20,310 bases of DNA from Coptodactyla brooksi (GCA_033557675.1 JAWQRM010000710.1:1-20310); one strand, 5' to 3'; positions 9,163-17,311 are shown, numbered from the stretch's first letter. Notes: a model not told the origin generated them from the letters alone. Program-made: numbers and translations.

Positions 9163-9534
9163 TAGGCTGATTAAAACAATACTTTACATACAAGCTAATT
9201 ATTATATAATCTGGTCACAATAAGGATTTCGTAAACATTGTGCATATGGTTGAGGTACTTAACCTGAACATTTTTTATTTTTTTATAACTTTTTCCAACA
9301 AAATATATTTTTGTAATCTACATAAAATTGTGAATAAAAAACTATAAGATAAAAATACAGTCTTATGGGACAAGGTATTCAGTTCTTAATCTTGGGTATT
9401 GCTCTCTTTAGAAAAAACATGTTTCACATAAAGGTTGCATGATATTTCACAATTTGAAACAGTTTTCAAATATACAGACTGATTAGTTTATTCTAAAATC
9501 TATCCAACGTCAGATTTTTAAATGGAACACCCTG

Positions 9535-10116
9535 TATATTATAATATTTTTCTTATATTGTGATATAAGTCCTTATAAGACTTGAGGGCCACGTTAATTA
9601 TTATCCATCAGTTCTAAATTGCACTGTTTCGGCGTTATTATACATTTTTGGAAAAAGATAGATTGAATTGGATTTTTTTTGCAATTTTTTTTACATGAAA
9701 ACCAGGGGCAAGGTAAAAAAAGTCACGTACGATATACATCTTGTAGTTTGAAATGATAAGGTGCAATTCTTATTTTTAAATACTTCCGAGCAATAAGCTA
9801 TAGAAAAACAACAAAGTTCTTGCTCCCATTAACAGTTCTTTCGAGACTGTACGCATATGTTAAAATAATTTTTAAACTAGATTGGACATAGTTTTCAGAA
9901 TTCCGAAAAAATCTTATTCAGGAAACACATAAAGTAAGTCAAAACGTTATGCTAAATAACACGTACAAAGGATAATTGGTTAGACAAATTTACTTAATGC
10001 ATTCGATAGATTTTTTCAAACCAAAATATCACCTGTTGCAATGTTTTCTTAATCATCATGGTAAAATATCTACATTCACGATAGTTTTCCTACACAATAT
10101 TATCTATTATAGGTAA
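9535..10116. other. No gene recognised
   Basis: AT-rich sequence between the Tc3-like element and the DDE_1 transposase remnant. It may contain the decayed N-terminal half of the latter, but no motif is readable. Confidence 0.45.
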
Positions 10117-10735
10117 GATATTTCCTGTTACACCTACAATGTATCATCTACAATGCATAGCTACACAGTTCAACCCATCAAATCTGCGGATGGGAAACTT
10201 CTTTCTCCACTTTTAATTGTGTTAAAAGAAACCTCTGGCACCTTTGGACCGAAGGTATCAAATACAATGTTCAAAACAGATAATATATCCATTTTGGCTT
10301 CAAAGTCCGGAAAATTAACATCAGAACACACGAAGAATTAGCTACAAAATGTATATTTTCCAAATACTGGATCCAAATCATTAGTATTATTGGATTCTTG
10401 GAGTGGCCACTGTCCTGACATTATCTCCATCAGATACCAATTTTAAACATGTATCTATACCTGCAAGGAAAACAGGTAAAATACAGCCTCTTGATATACT
10501 TGGCTTTAGAATATGGAAGAATTTTGTTAGAAGATTCTCTGATCAAGTTATTCTTTACCAACATGAAGTCAATTTACATCAGCGGTAGAATATTTTAAAA
10601 TTGCACACTAACGCATAACCAACTATCCACTCTTCGATTTATCAATGTTTTGAAATGTGTATGGTTTGCAAGTGAATATACAGACTAGAGACCAGAACAA
10701 TTTGAAAATCCAGTCAAGGTTTGCTTTTCGAATTC
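10117..10735 (+). pseudogene. DDE_1 (pogo/jerky-type) transposase, C-terminal half, broken
   Basis: The frame resembles the catalytic domain of DDE_1 transposases, which occur in insect genomes as pogo/jerky-like elements. From 10147: STMHSYTVQPIKSADGKLL, the start of the first catalytic strand region; then GTFGPKVS and SKSGKLTSEHTKN before TAG 10339. A second frame continues VYFPNTGSKSLVLLDSWSGH (10353-10412), with the Asp of the LLLD motif present. A third frame, from about 10425, gives IPARKTGKIQPLDILGFR, the family's IQPLD..GF motif, and ends at TAG 10586. A further frame to about 10735 reads STLRFINVLKCVWFASEY and FENPVKVCFSNSS. The usual Cys-rich tail should follow, but the sequence instead runs into the foldback at 10736. 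At least three frameshifts make it inactive. Confidence 0.8.
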
Positions 10736-10809
10736 ATCTTGCAAGTTAATATTGAATATTTCGTATAATAAAAATGCCTCTTCACTTGCGTATCTATTAT
10801 TTAATGAAC

Positions 10810-10838
10810 GTTTCGCGAAATTCTATTCACATCATCAG
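10810..10838 (-). ncRNA. Hammerhead-ribozyme-like core, left arm of foldback
   Basis: On the minus strand it reads CTGATGA, then T, GTGAA, a short loop, TTCGC and GAAAC. This is the same motif as in the right arm with one change in stem II (TTCAC to TTCGC). Known hammerheads have CUGANGA, stem II, GAAA; those parts are visible. Stem I and the cleavage triplet are not clear. Confidence 0.4.
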
Positions 10839-10986
10839 CAACTACAGTCAAATAAAATTAACGCCACGACAACAAAGAGAAAGAAACTTACATAACACGT
10901 TAAAATGTATAAAATATACCTATAACATGTTGAAATGTTTTCGTTCTTTTTGTTATAGTGGCGTTAATTTTATTTGTTTGTAGTTG

Positions 10987-11033
10987 CTGATGATGTGAAT
11001 AGAATTTCACGAAACGTTCATTAAATAATGAAT
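10987..11033 (+). ncRNA. Hammerhead-ribozyme-like core, right arm of foldback
   Basis: CTGATGA (10987-10993), then an extra T, stem II GTGAA (10995-10999) with TTCAC (11006-11010), then GAAAC (11011-11015). A hairpin TTCATT (11017-11022) with AATGAA (11027-11032) sits where stem III should be. The core matches the CUGANGA...GAAA rule of hammerhead ribozymes, which are known in Penelope-like retroelements. I could not place a convincing NUH cleavage site or stem I, and the extra T before stem II departs from the minimal consensus, so self-cleavage is only a hypothesis. Confidence 0.45.
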
Positions 11034-11089
11034 ACGCAAGTAAAGAGGTATTTTTATTATACGACATATTCAATATTAACTTGCAAGAT

Positions 11090-11325
11090 AACCACACCCA
11101 ACTTTAATTTTCATTATTGTCAACAATATGTCCAATAAAATTAACATTTTACAAACAATTAAATTATATTCAGGATATTTAACCATTCTTTTAAACTCAT
11201 TGCAAATAAATATTTATTTATATATCATATCTATTTTATTATTTAAACAAAATAAGTTACTCCTTGCAACATCAATAGAGAGATTTTCAAAAAAGAATAC
11301 CAATTAATATTTAAAATTTTTCTAG
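11090..11325. other. No gene recognised
   Basis: Short AT-rich spacer without coding or RNA signal. Confidence 0.5.
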
Positions 11326-11870
11326 AACAGTTTTCGTTTTCGAAATATTGGGGAAAATGTACTTTCTACCCCTAATTTTTAACCCTTATAAATCCCTTCA
11401 AAGGTTGTTACGTAACGCAGAAAGCACACACTCTGCTAAATTTCTTCAAAGTCAGCAAATAACACCCGCGAAAGTGTGAATTTTCATTAGGGTAGTTAAC
11501 CCCAACAAGTTGAGGTTGTTTTATTTTACCACAAACATCTTATTGTGTGGCCAATTTACGGTTTTCTTCAAAGTATTTTCTACCGTTATATCTACGGAAT
11601 ACAGTTTTATCACGTTATTCTTACGGAAAGAGGGTACATAATATCCCCCGTAACTTCGCGGGGGGTGGCCTGGGTAGAATAGGAAAAAACACGTAACTAA
11701 TATTTTTAAACGTATTATATATATACTTAATGCCGCCAAAATGTATAGGGTAGTTTTTAAATTATTATCAGTTTGCATTTACCACATTTCACTAACAGTT
11801 TTCGTTTTCAAAATACAAGCGAATAAATACTTTTTCCCTACATTTGCAACCCTCTTTACACACCCCAGTG
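11326..11870. repeat. Two direct copies of a dispersed repeat, about 470 bp apart
   Basis: AACAGTTTTCGTTTTCGAAA starts at 11326, and the same word with G changed to A starts at 11794. Similar spaced pieces follow each copy (TACTTT.TACCCC/TACTTTTTCCCTAC, then AACCCT/CAACCCT). Between them is a small GC-rich patch (11641-11672). The minus-strand frame 11521-11778 shows no family features and is not annotated. Confidence 0.5.
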
Positions 11871-11977
11871 GCTTTTAGGGCACGTATAGAAAAAGACGTA
11901 AACCTTATTTTTATCCATTCTATCACTCTACCAAATTCCATCGAAGTCGGTGAGTGACAGTTGTGACACTTTCCTTA

Positions 11978-12048
11978 TTAGTAACACAGTTGAACAATAC
12001 CACCACCGAAAATTTTTCGGTTTTGGTATAGTAGTGGCATTGTTCAAC
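11978..12048. repeat. Hairpin A, sharing a motif with 8981-9025
   Basis: GTTGAACAAT (11989-11998) and ATTGTTCAAC (12039-12048) form the outer stem. The inner arms, CACCACCGAAAA on the left and TTTTCGGTTTTGGTATAGTAG on the right, pair with a short insertion in the right arm. Confidence 0.7.
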
Positions 12049-12050
12049 TT

Positions 12051-12109
12051 GTTTCAGCTTTTCGTTCATTTTGAGACTGTTAGTCTTGACATGAATGAAA
12101 AGCTGAAAC
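12051..12109. repeat. Hairpin B, 17-bp outer stem
   Basis: GTTTCAGCTTTTCGTTC (12051-12067) pairs with 12093-12109 with one mismatch. The interior AGACT (12074-12078) pairs with AGTCT (12082-12086). It follows hairpin A after 2 nt. Because of the symmetry, open frames on both strands here encode a similar MNEKLK peptide; neither is credited as a gene. Confidence 0.75.
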
Positions 12110-12401
12110 ATATCACCAAAAAGCAAAAAAATAGTGCTCGTCAATGAAGAAACAGGAAATATATACTCAATATTATCTAAACTATACACTTCGGTTCTTC
12201 CATTAATAAGATGTTTTAATAAGGTACATTTTCCTTCTTAACATAATCTAACTTTTTGAGTATTTCAACGGGGAAACCTGCATTATCATTTAGCAACGAT
12301 GTTTTCAAAAGGACTAAAATATATATAAAAATTGTGGGAAGAAATAAACCAGAAAGGTAAAGAAAACGTAATAACGGTTATCAGTAATATGCAGTAGTAG
12401 T
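12110..12401. other. No gene recognised
   Basis: AT-rich spacer; nothing specific seen. Confidence 0.5.
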
Positions 12402-12575
12402 ATGTTCCGCTTATTCATGACACAGATTTGGGAAGAGCTTTACTCTAATTATCCGACGTTAACACATCAAAGCGGTGGAATTGTTGACCGGGACGAGCAG
12501 CTATACGAGGTATCGCCCAAATCTGACAGAATTGCAGTAACAAAATATAATTTTGAGCTATCGAATACAAAATGA
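12402..12575 (+). CDS. Unidentified 57-codon open frame
   Basis: ATG 12402 to TGA 12573-12575, directly behind in-frame stop codons (TAG 12399-12401), so the Met is the only possible start unless this is part of a spliced exon. The product has a balanced, hydrophilic composition with segments QIWEELYSNYPTLTH, GGIVDRDEQLYEV and DRIAVTKYNFEL. That is unlike the Lys/Asn/Ile/Phe-rich chance frames around it. I do not recognise a family. It may be a fragment of a mobile-element DNA-binding protein, a small host protein or chance. No signal peptide or membrane segment is seen. Confidence 0.3.
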   Translation: MFRLFMTQIWEELYSNYPTLTHQSGGIVDRDEQLYEVSPKSDRIAVTKYNFELSNTK

Positions 12576-13696
12576 GTGTCATACCGATGAGTATTGGTAA
12601 CCAACGTTACGCGTTATCGATGGAAATATAGAGATGTTATTTAAAAAAAAGCGTTCCTTAATATTATTATTTCGGGCGAAATTTATACACACGGTGTTTC
12701 TTTATGATATTCTGAAGTAGACGGGTTCTTTGTCCGGCGGTTTCATTTGTTAATTTCACTTCCCGAGAGACACAATAAGTGAAAATAAAATAAGCACGGA
12801 AGTCAGAGGACGGAAGGTGAAAGATAAATAACTGGCTGAAAGAGAAGGAAGCGACTCAGTCGGACACTGGGTGCGAACGTGCGTTTATTCGCGAGAATTC
12901 ATTTCCTGGTTTCATTTGTTCGAAGACAGCGGTAATTCTGTGGAGAACTGGCTCCACTTTGTCACTGTTATTAGATATAATAATAACATTTCGCATAATC
13001 ACGTTTATATTAGTCATGACGTGTTCTCCAAACGTTTTGTGGATTAATTATATACTGAACCAAAATAAATTAAAATGACCACAATCGTAATATACAAATT
13101 AAAACATTATCAAGCTATTATAATTTGCATTCTTTATTAAATTATAATAATCATATTATTATTATTTTGCAAATCCTCCAGTCTTACAATGATTACAATG
13201 ATAATGACAACTAATTAGCTTGATAACGTGACATTTAAATTGTAACAACATAAAACTTTTCTGTAAAACTACATAAAACTGCAGCAAACCTTTGTAAGAA
13301 ATTATACTAAAATTTATGACTGCAATATTTTCATATTCTCTTTTTTCAATAATAAAGCAGATTGCATATTATGATATGTTTGCACTCTATGCAAAAAAGT
13401 GCAATAGTTTGTTCTTTATTTAGGTATAGTACAAACAGTTTTGGAGTTACTGGTGACTAAATTAATAAATATTATCTACTTTCCAAGACTGAAATACGCA
13501 GTATGACAATTAAATTAAGAGAATTTTAATTTAAATCATAGAACACCATAGCGCCATCTATCAAACATATATATTGTTAGAAAGACGCAAGTCGCCTGTT
13601 TCGAACGCACCCAAGTTCTTGCTAATCGGATGACAGGTTATAACGTTACAGCCATTTGAATGGCGGTAAAAATTGTATAGATGTCGTAAAAACATA
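12576..13696. other. No gene recognised; includes a mixed-composition block at about 12700-12990
   Basis: 12700-12990 is less AT-rich and free of visible transposon motifs, so it may be old host sequence such as a promoter or 5' exon region. 12990-13550 is again AT-rich. 13550-13690 probably belongs to the 5' untranslated part of the mariner that follows. Confidence 0.4.
12856..12879 (+). promoter_or_regulatory. Possible arthropod core promoter (initiator plus downstream motif)
   Basis: TCAGTC at 12856-12861 matches the arthropod initiator (TCAGTY), with A at 12858 as +1. CGAACG lies at +17 to +22, where the MTE-type downstream element of insect promoters has a CGAACG-like sequence. No TATA box is seen about 30 bp upstream. 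The motif is short, so this could be chance. Its place inside the only transposon-free, moderate-GC block of the region is the reason to list it. Confidence 0.25.
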
Positions 13697-14460
13697 ATGG
13701 AACAACGAGCAAATATTAAATTTTGTTTGAAACTGAGAAAAAACCCTGGTCGTCCAGAAAGTAAAACTCATGCTGAATTAGTAGGAAAATCCATGAAAGC
13801 ATTGTTGTCCACGGAAATTTTACTGTGAGAACGTTGACTAAAGAATTAAAAACAAATAGAGAAACTGTTCGTCAAATTTTGACTCAAGATTTGGAAAAAG
13901 TATTGGAAAGACCTTTCGTTGTAAAGAAGTGGAAAGGCGAGCTAAAATAAAAAAAAATACGTTTTCAAAAGTCAAGAATCAAGATAATGTTGATTACTTT
14001 TTATTATTCACAAGGAATTGTCCACAAGGAATTTATTCCACAAGGTACAGCTGTCAGTGGAGAATATTATATACCAGTTTTACATCGTTTGTGGTAAAGA
14101 ATTGTATGGGGTAGGTCAGAATATCCAGCAGGATAACAGCTGTTTTTATTGCATGATAATGTATCACCGCATAAGACGTTAAAAGTTCGTGAATTTTTTA
14201 CTAAAATAATATATATGTCATTGACCACCTATCATATTCGCCTGATATATCACCGTGTGACTATTTTTTCCTACCGAAATGAAAAGATGAAAGGATCCTT
14301 TCATGGTGATATTTCAACCAATCAAGCAGCCATAAAGCCAATCGTTTTATGATGATATTTCAACCAATGATGGCCTTTAGTAACTAGGACGCAGGTACTA
14401 AAGACCATTCCTAATGATGACATACAAAAACCTATGCATGCATTGATTGCATGCAAAGAT
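13697..14460 (+). pseudogene. mariner-family transposase, internally deleted
   Basis: This is a mariner transposase remnant starting at ATG 13697. The N-terminus reads MEQRANIKFCLKLRK, the usual start of this subfamily. It jumps to NPGRPES, the GRP linker, and then to VHGNFTVRTLTKELKTNRE and TVRQILTQDL, the second helix-turn-helix. A deletion removes the GDE(S/T)W block with the first catalytic Asp. It resumes near 13970 with KIMLITFY, GIVHKEFIPQGTAVSGEYY, then LHDNVSPHKTLKVREF (14147-14194), which has the second catalytic Asp in HDN. SYSPDISPCDYFFLPKM (14232-14282) carries the YSPDL.PCDYF motif. A weak C-terminus around 14400-14460 resembles the family tail (IPNDDIQK). Full-length proteins of this family are near 345 residues. 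Stops at 13826, 13947, 14094 and elsewhere, plus frameshifts, show it is dead. Confidence 0.88.
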
Positions 14461-14551
14461 CTGAAACATTTGCTTGGCACGAGCGAAAAGATATGCCAAT
14501 ATCATCGGCAACCTCTTTGGTGAAGATTTGGTCCATAATAATTGTTTTCAC
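14458..14551 (-). pseudogene. Second mariner transposase fragment (helix-turn-helix)
   Basis: On the minus strand the sequence reads FTKEVADDIGISFRSCQ. This is the second DNA-binding helix-turn-helix of mariner transposases (LT.EVA...GIS.GSCQ.IL). It stops being recognisable near 14458, where the plus-strand mariner remnant ends. The roughly 90 residues that normally precede this motif are absent: the upstream side (14552-14813) does not encode them. It is therefore an internally deleted and truncated copy, distinct in sequence from the neighbour. Confidence 0.75.
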
Positions 14552-14813
14552 TTTAAATAATATAGTGTAGAAAGTGTAGTTTTATTGCACTTTATTCCAT
14601 TCGTAAAGCAAAATTTACTGTAACTTATTTCTTGATTTTCTTCCGCAAATAAGAAATCATTGAGCATACTAAAGCACTGCAACAAGTAGGCATCTAGTAT
14701 TATGACAATTGAACTTATGCAGCCCGCAAAACTGAAGAATTCCACGTATCCTTTTGCGAAACCTACAGTTATTTAACATTAAACTCAATGCTCTTTTTAA
14801 ATTGCACAGCCTG
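14458..14813 (-). mobile_element. Truncated mariner-like element, minus strand
   Basis: Its 5' terminus lies at 14813. Read on the minus strand it starts CAGGCTGTGCAATTTAAAAA directly after TA (14814-14815), a Tc1/mariner-type terminus. It contains the helix-turn-helix fragment at 14458-14551. The left end is lost at the junction with the plus-strand mariner. Confidence 0.55.
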
Positions 14814-14966
14814 TATATTACCTCACCAATGTGCCAATTTGCCAAACTTTTATCGCACTACAGAACTGAGACATGTGCTAGGTTTCTCATATTTTATAAA
14901 GACATTTTTGTGAGATATTCTTAGGAGGACATTCTTAAATAACATTTTTTTAACTTAATTGTATAA
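14814..14966. other. Spacer
   Basis: Short sequence between two elements; nothing specific apart from the 12-bp direct repeat at 14955-14966. Confidence 0.5.
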
Positions 14967-15070
14967 TTCATTGATTATCCGCAAATTGCCAGGTTTATAA
15001 TATTTCTGTTTTGTTTTGATGTACAATAATATTTTTACTGGTTGTTTTTAATTTGTTTATTAAGCTTACT

Positions 15071-15100
15071 GGTTTCGGCCTAATTTTAGGCCATCTTCAG
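15071..15100 (-). ncRNA. Hammerhead-ribozyme-like core, left arm
   Basis: On the minus strand: CTGAAGA, T, a perfect 7-bp stem GGCCTAA/TTAGGCC with a 2-nt loop, then GAAACC. CUGAAGA satisfies the CUGANGA rule. Stem III and the cleavage triplet are not evident. Confidence 0.4.
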
Positions 15101-15479
15101 AGTTCTATATTCAGAGTTCTACAACACTTGTGTTAAGATATAGTTTTGTTTGTCTTGGTGTGTCAAATATGTGGCTTACATTTCGAGTACCATCAAAGCA
15201 TCTGCTGGTTTTTGCTTGTCATCTTGGTTGTTTATTTTTGTACTTTCTGTGTCTTGTGGTTTTCTATTGTGTACTAAATCTGTCCGAAAATATAATGAAT
15301 AAATTCGTTAGAATTGTTATTATTTAAACTCATATTAATTATGTAATTTTACTGAAGTTTACCTAGTGAATGACTTCTTGATATTCATGTGGAATTTACT
15401 TGGATTATTAGAATTCTATGTATCTTATTCTACACAACAAACAAAAATCTCTTAGCACAAATGTTGTTATTACAAAGCT

Positions 15480-15509
15480 CTGAAGATAACCCAAAATTAG
15501 GCTGAAACC
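15480..15509 (+). ncRNA. Hammerhead-ribozyme-like core, right arm (degenerate)
   Basis: CTGAAGATAACCCAAAATTA followed by GGCTGAAACC. The two flanking boxes are conserved but stem II has lost pairs compared with the left arm, so this copy is probably non-functional. Confidence 0.35.
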
Positions 15510-15807
15510 GAAGTTTAATGGATCATCAAAAACAAAACAGAAATATTAATTGTATAAGTCAGTCTAGTGTTGTCAAAATCGTCAAAACGCTTGTGAAACT
15601 TCTTGAGTTATTCAGAAGAGACATTGTACCAGTGTTAACTATTCATACGCTTTATAGCTTAGCAAAGTTTGATTTGTTCTTGTAACCACACACAAATCTT
15701 CAACAACAATTTTGTATGTAATACCATACTTTTGCTTTCGAAAGAAGTTCGCTCATATCAAAAGTAATTTCTTGGAACAAATCCATCGTGCCAACACTTT
15801 CACCTTT

Positions 15808-16293
15808 TTATAGGAAAACCCGCATGTAGTGTCTTTTATTCTTGCATTTGCCACAAATGCCATTGCGTGCAAAGCAGGTTGGTTCTTTATGCTCATTGCA
15901 ATGTCTACATCAGTTACAAGTTAAGGTTACTTGATACATTTTCAAATAAGGAAAGTTTTTCTTTCTTTTCTGATAGCCCACTCTATCAGAAGCAAGTGAC
16001 AGACCAATTGCATCGTTCATAAATACAATGGGAAAATCCCCACTTTGCGCCAGGCTGCACAATTTTGTTATAAAATCACCTTTCATATATGATATTTTTG
16101 CTGGATATGAAGTGACTAATCGATCCAAAACAACAGAATCGATGAATTCACTTGGTCGTTGATTTTGCATCAAGGCCAGACGTAGTTTTCCGGAATAAAT
16201 CACAACTAAAGAGGAAACATTTAACACAGAATATACATGATAGTTTTTCTTCTTATATTTTGTATCTGTTGTAACACAAGCTCCAATCCACAC
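15808..16293 (-). pseudogene. Unidentified frame with Cys-rich tail, possibly piggyBac-like transposase C-terminus
   Basis: The minus-strand frame opens at ATG 16293 and runs 127 codons to a stop at 15910. It continues in the same frame to TAA 15808-15810. Segments include YHVYSVLNVSSLVVIYSGK, then RPSEFIDSVVLDRLV, and after the internal stop a tail with Cys spaced C-x2-C-x8-C-x6-C-x2-C (CRHCNEHKEPTCFARNG onward). A hydrophobic LN.SS.V.Y segment, an F...LV segment and a Cys-rich tail would fit the end of piggyBac transposases. I see no TTAA ends and no catalytic Asp block, so the call is tentative. It could belong to another element. The frame is AT-rich like its surroundings. Confidence 0.35.
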
Positions 16294-17311
16294 TTAGTAC
16301 AAAAACATTGCAAAAATAAACAAAATATGGAATTTAAAAGCAGTCCTCTTTGTCCCAAAATGCAAACTCCCATTAGGCTAATTCGGCAATAAGAAAACTA
16401 TTAAGGGACGGTTGCCGTTGTTCTTTGGGCCCTACATCATTACCGAACATAATACCTCCGAATGCGTTTCTTACCCCGCACCCCAAACCGTGTGCTTCAC
16501 AATCGTTCCCAGGCCAGCTCCGCAGGCAAAACATAGAGGTCGCCTCGACGTAAAACAAAGACACGTCGCTGGCATCGCGACGCGTAATTTAAGCAAACGG
16601 ACCCCCCGAGATAAGGGTTACGTGTGTAAACTATGGCTAATCTAACTCAATAAAGTTTATAGTGGCAGGACTGCGCTGGTCCGCAGATAACAACAAGGTC
16701 TCTAATCCAGGCGGGATGCCTGCCTCCAACTAACGACATCTATGAGGGCCCGTTTCTTGGTGATAGGAATGGCGAAGTAGCTACCGGGGGAGATCGACAG
16801 GAACTGATATGGCATTTATCGAGTTTTATCGCGTGTCATTACTGTTCTGGGCGGTGCAGGAAGGTGAGATAGTTAATTTCATCATTCGGCGTTTTACAAG
16901 GTTCACGACGAGGAGGGAAATTTAGTCAGAATGGTATGTATGCAACGTTTTGTCCATCAAAATGTCCATGACGAATTGACGAGTAATAATTAATGCAGGA
17001 TTTTTTATTAAGAATTGTATTTTCAGTAAAACAGTTAAAACTGAAATGACATAATTTAATCCTACCGACATTTATCTGGGGATGATGTGACTGAAATCAT
17101 TGACGAAAATGAAATCTACTCAGTAAAAAGTTGTATCCCAAAATACAGCAAGCTACAAAAATACTGCAATTAAATGCCATTTTTACTTAATAAAGGTTAT
17201 TTCACACATCTTATAGCCAAAGCATAAATCGTAAGCACCCTTAATCCGAAATAATTCTGTTCACAATAGATAGTGCTAGTGACAAAACAGAGATACATTT
17301 GGAGAGAAACG
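16294..17311. other. No gene recognised; contains a GC-rich block at about 16390-16890
   Basis: 16390-16890 has markedly higher GC than its flanks. It is open over 16412-16645 on the plus strand (ending just before an AATAAA at 16648-16653) and over 16661-16890. No product resembles a known family. It may be part of an LTR or untranslated region of a retroelement, with AATAAA as a poly-A signal. 16890-17311 is AT-rich. Confidence 0.4.

Larger units (their letters stand above)
8034..9534 (+). mobile_element. Tc3-like DNA transposon, decayed
   Basis: The right terminus is AAATGGAACACCCTG at 9520-9534 followed by TA. Read inward it starts CAGGGTGTTCCATTT, a terminus style known from insect Tc1/mariner-superfamily elements. 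A degraded counterpart at the left, CGGGTGGATTCATTT from 8034, follows TA at 8032-8033. Between them lies a Tc3-like transposase remnant on the plus strand, then about 690 bp of non-coding DNA with a GTCC microsatellite. The right end is well supported. The left end is weaker because its first bases are altered, so the left boundary is an inference. Confidence 0.55.
10736..11089. mobile_element. 354-bp foldback element with long inverted arms
   Basis: The arms begin ATCTTGCAAG at 10736 and end CTTGCAAGAT at 11089. About 145 bp on each side (10736-10880 and 10945-11089) pair with roughly 90 percent identity, and pairing continues more loosely to a centre near 10912. Shared landmarks are CTCTT.ACTTGCGTAT, TAATGAACGTTTCG, CACATCATCAGCAACTAC and AATAAAATTAACGCCAC on the left arm and their complements on the right. 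Both arms carry a hammerhead-like core facing outward. The open frames at 10774-10983 (plus) and 10900-11097 (minus) are by-products of the palindrome. No target duplication is obvious. It could be a MITE-like foldback or an inverted pair of Penelope-type terminal segments. Confidence 0.85.
14967..15545. mobile_element. Element with inverted arms and hammerhead-like cores (Penelope-type or MITE-like)
   Basis: The left arm is about 15001-15137. The right arm is about 15447-15545, in opposite orientation. Shared blocks include AATATTTCTGTTTTGTTTT against AAAACAAAACAGAAATATT, the CTGAAGAT...GAAACC core, and ACA(A)GTGTTGT against ACAAATGTTGT. The arms are clearly diverged and the left carries a small tandem duplication (AGAGTTCT at 15100-15107 and 15113-15120). 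The centre (15137-15447) has an open frame, 15130-15327, without family features. The overall plan resembles the foldback at 10736-11089, but the sequences differ. Arms with hammerhead-like motifs and a variable-length target duplication would fit Penelope-like elements; this is an inference. Confidence 0.5.
14955..15557. repeat. 12-bp direct repeat flanking an inverted-arm element
   Basis: TTAATTGTATAA occurs at 14955-14966 and 15546-15557, immediately outside the element at 14967-15545, as expected of a target-site duplication. The word is AT-rich, so a chance match cannot be excluded, but its position at both boundaries is suggestive. Confidence 0.5.

Noticed and set aside
10774..11097. 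Open frames on both strands within the foldback
   Set aside because: They encode similar peptides only because the DNA is palindromic. No family features or independent support.
11923..12189. Open frames on both strands around the 12 kb hairpins
   Set aside because: Same reason: the shared MNEKLK peptide comes from hairpin symmetry.
15130..15327. Hydrophobic 65-codon frame that might be a membrane protein
   Set aside because: It lies inside the inverted-arm element. Its Leu/Phe/Cys/Val-rich content follows from T-rich DNA, and there is no supporting motif.
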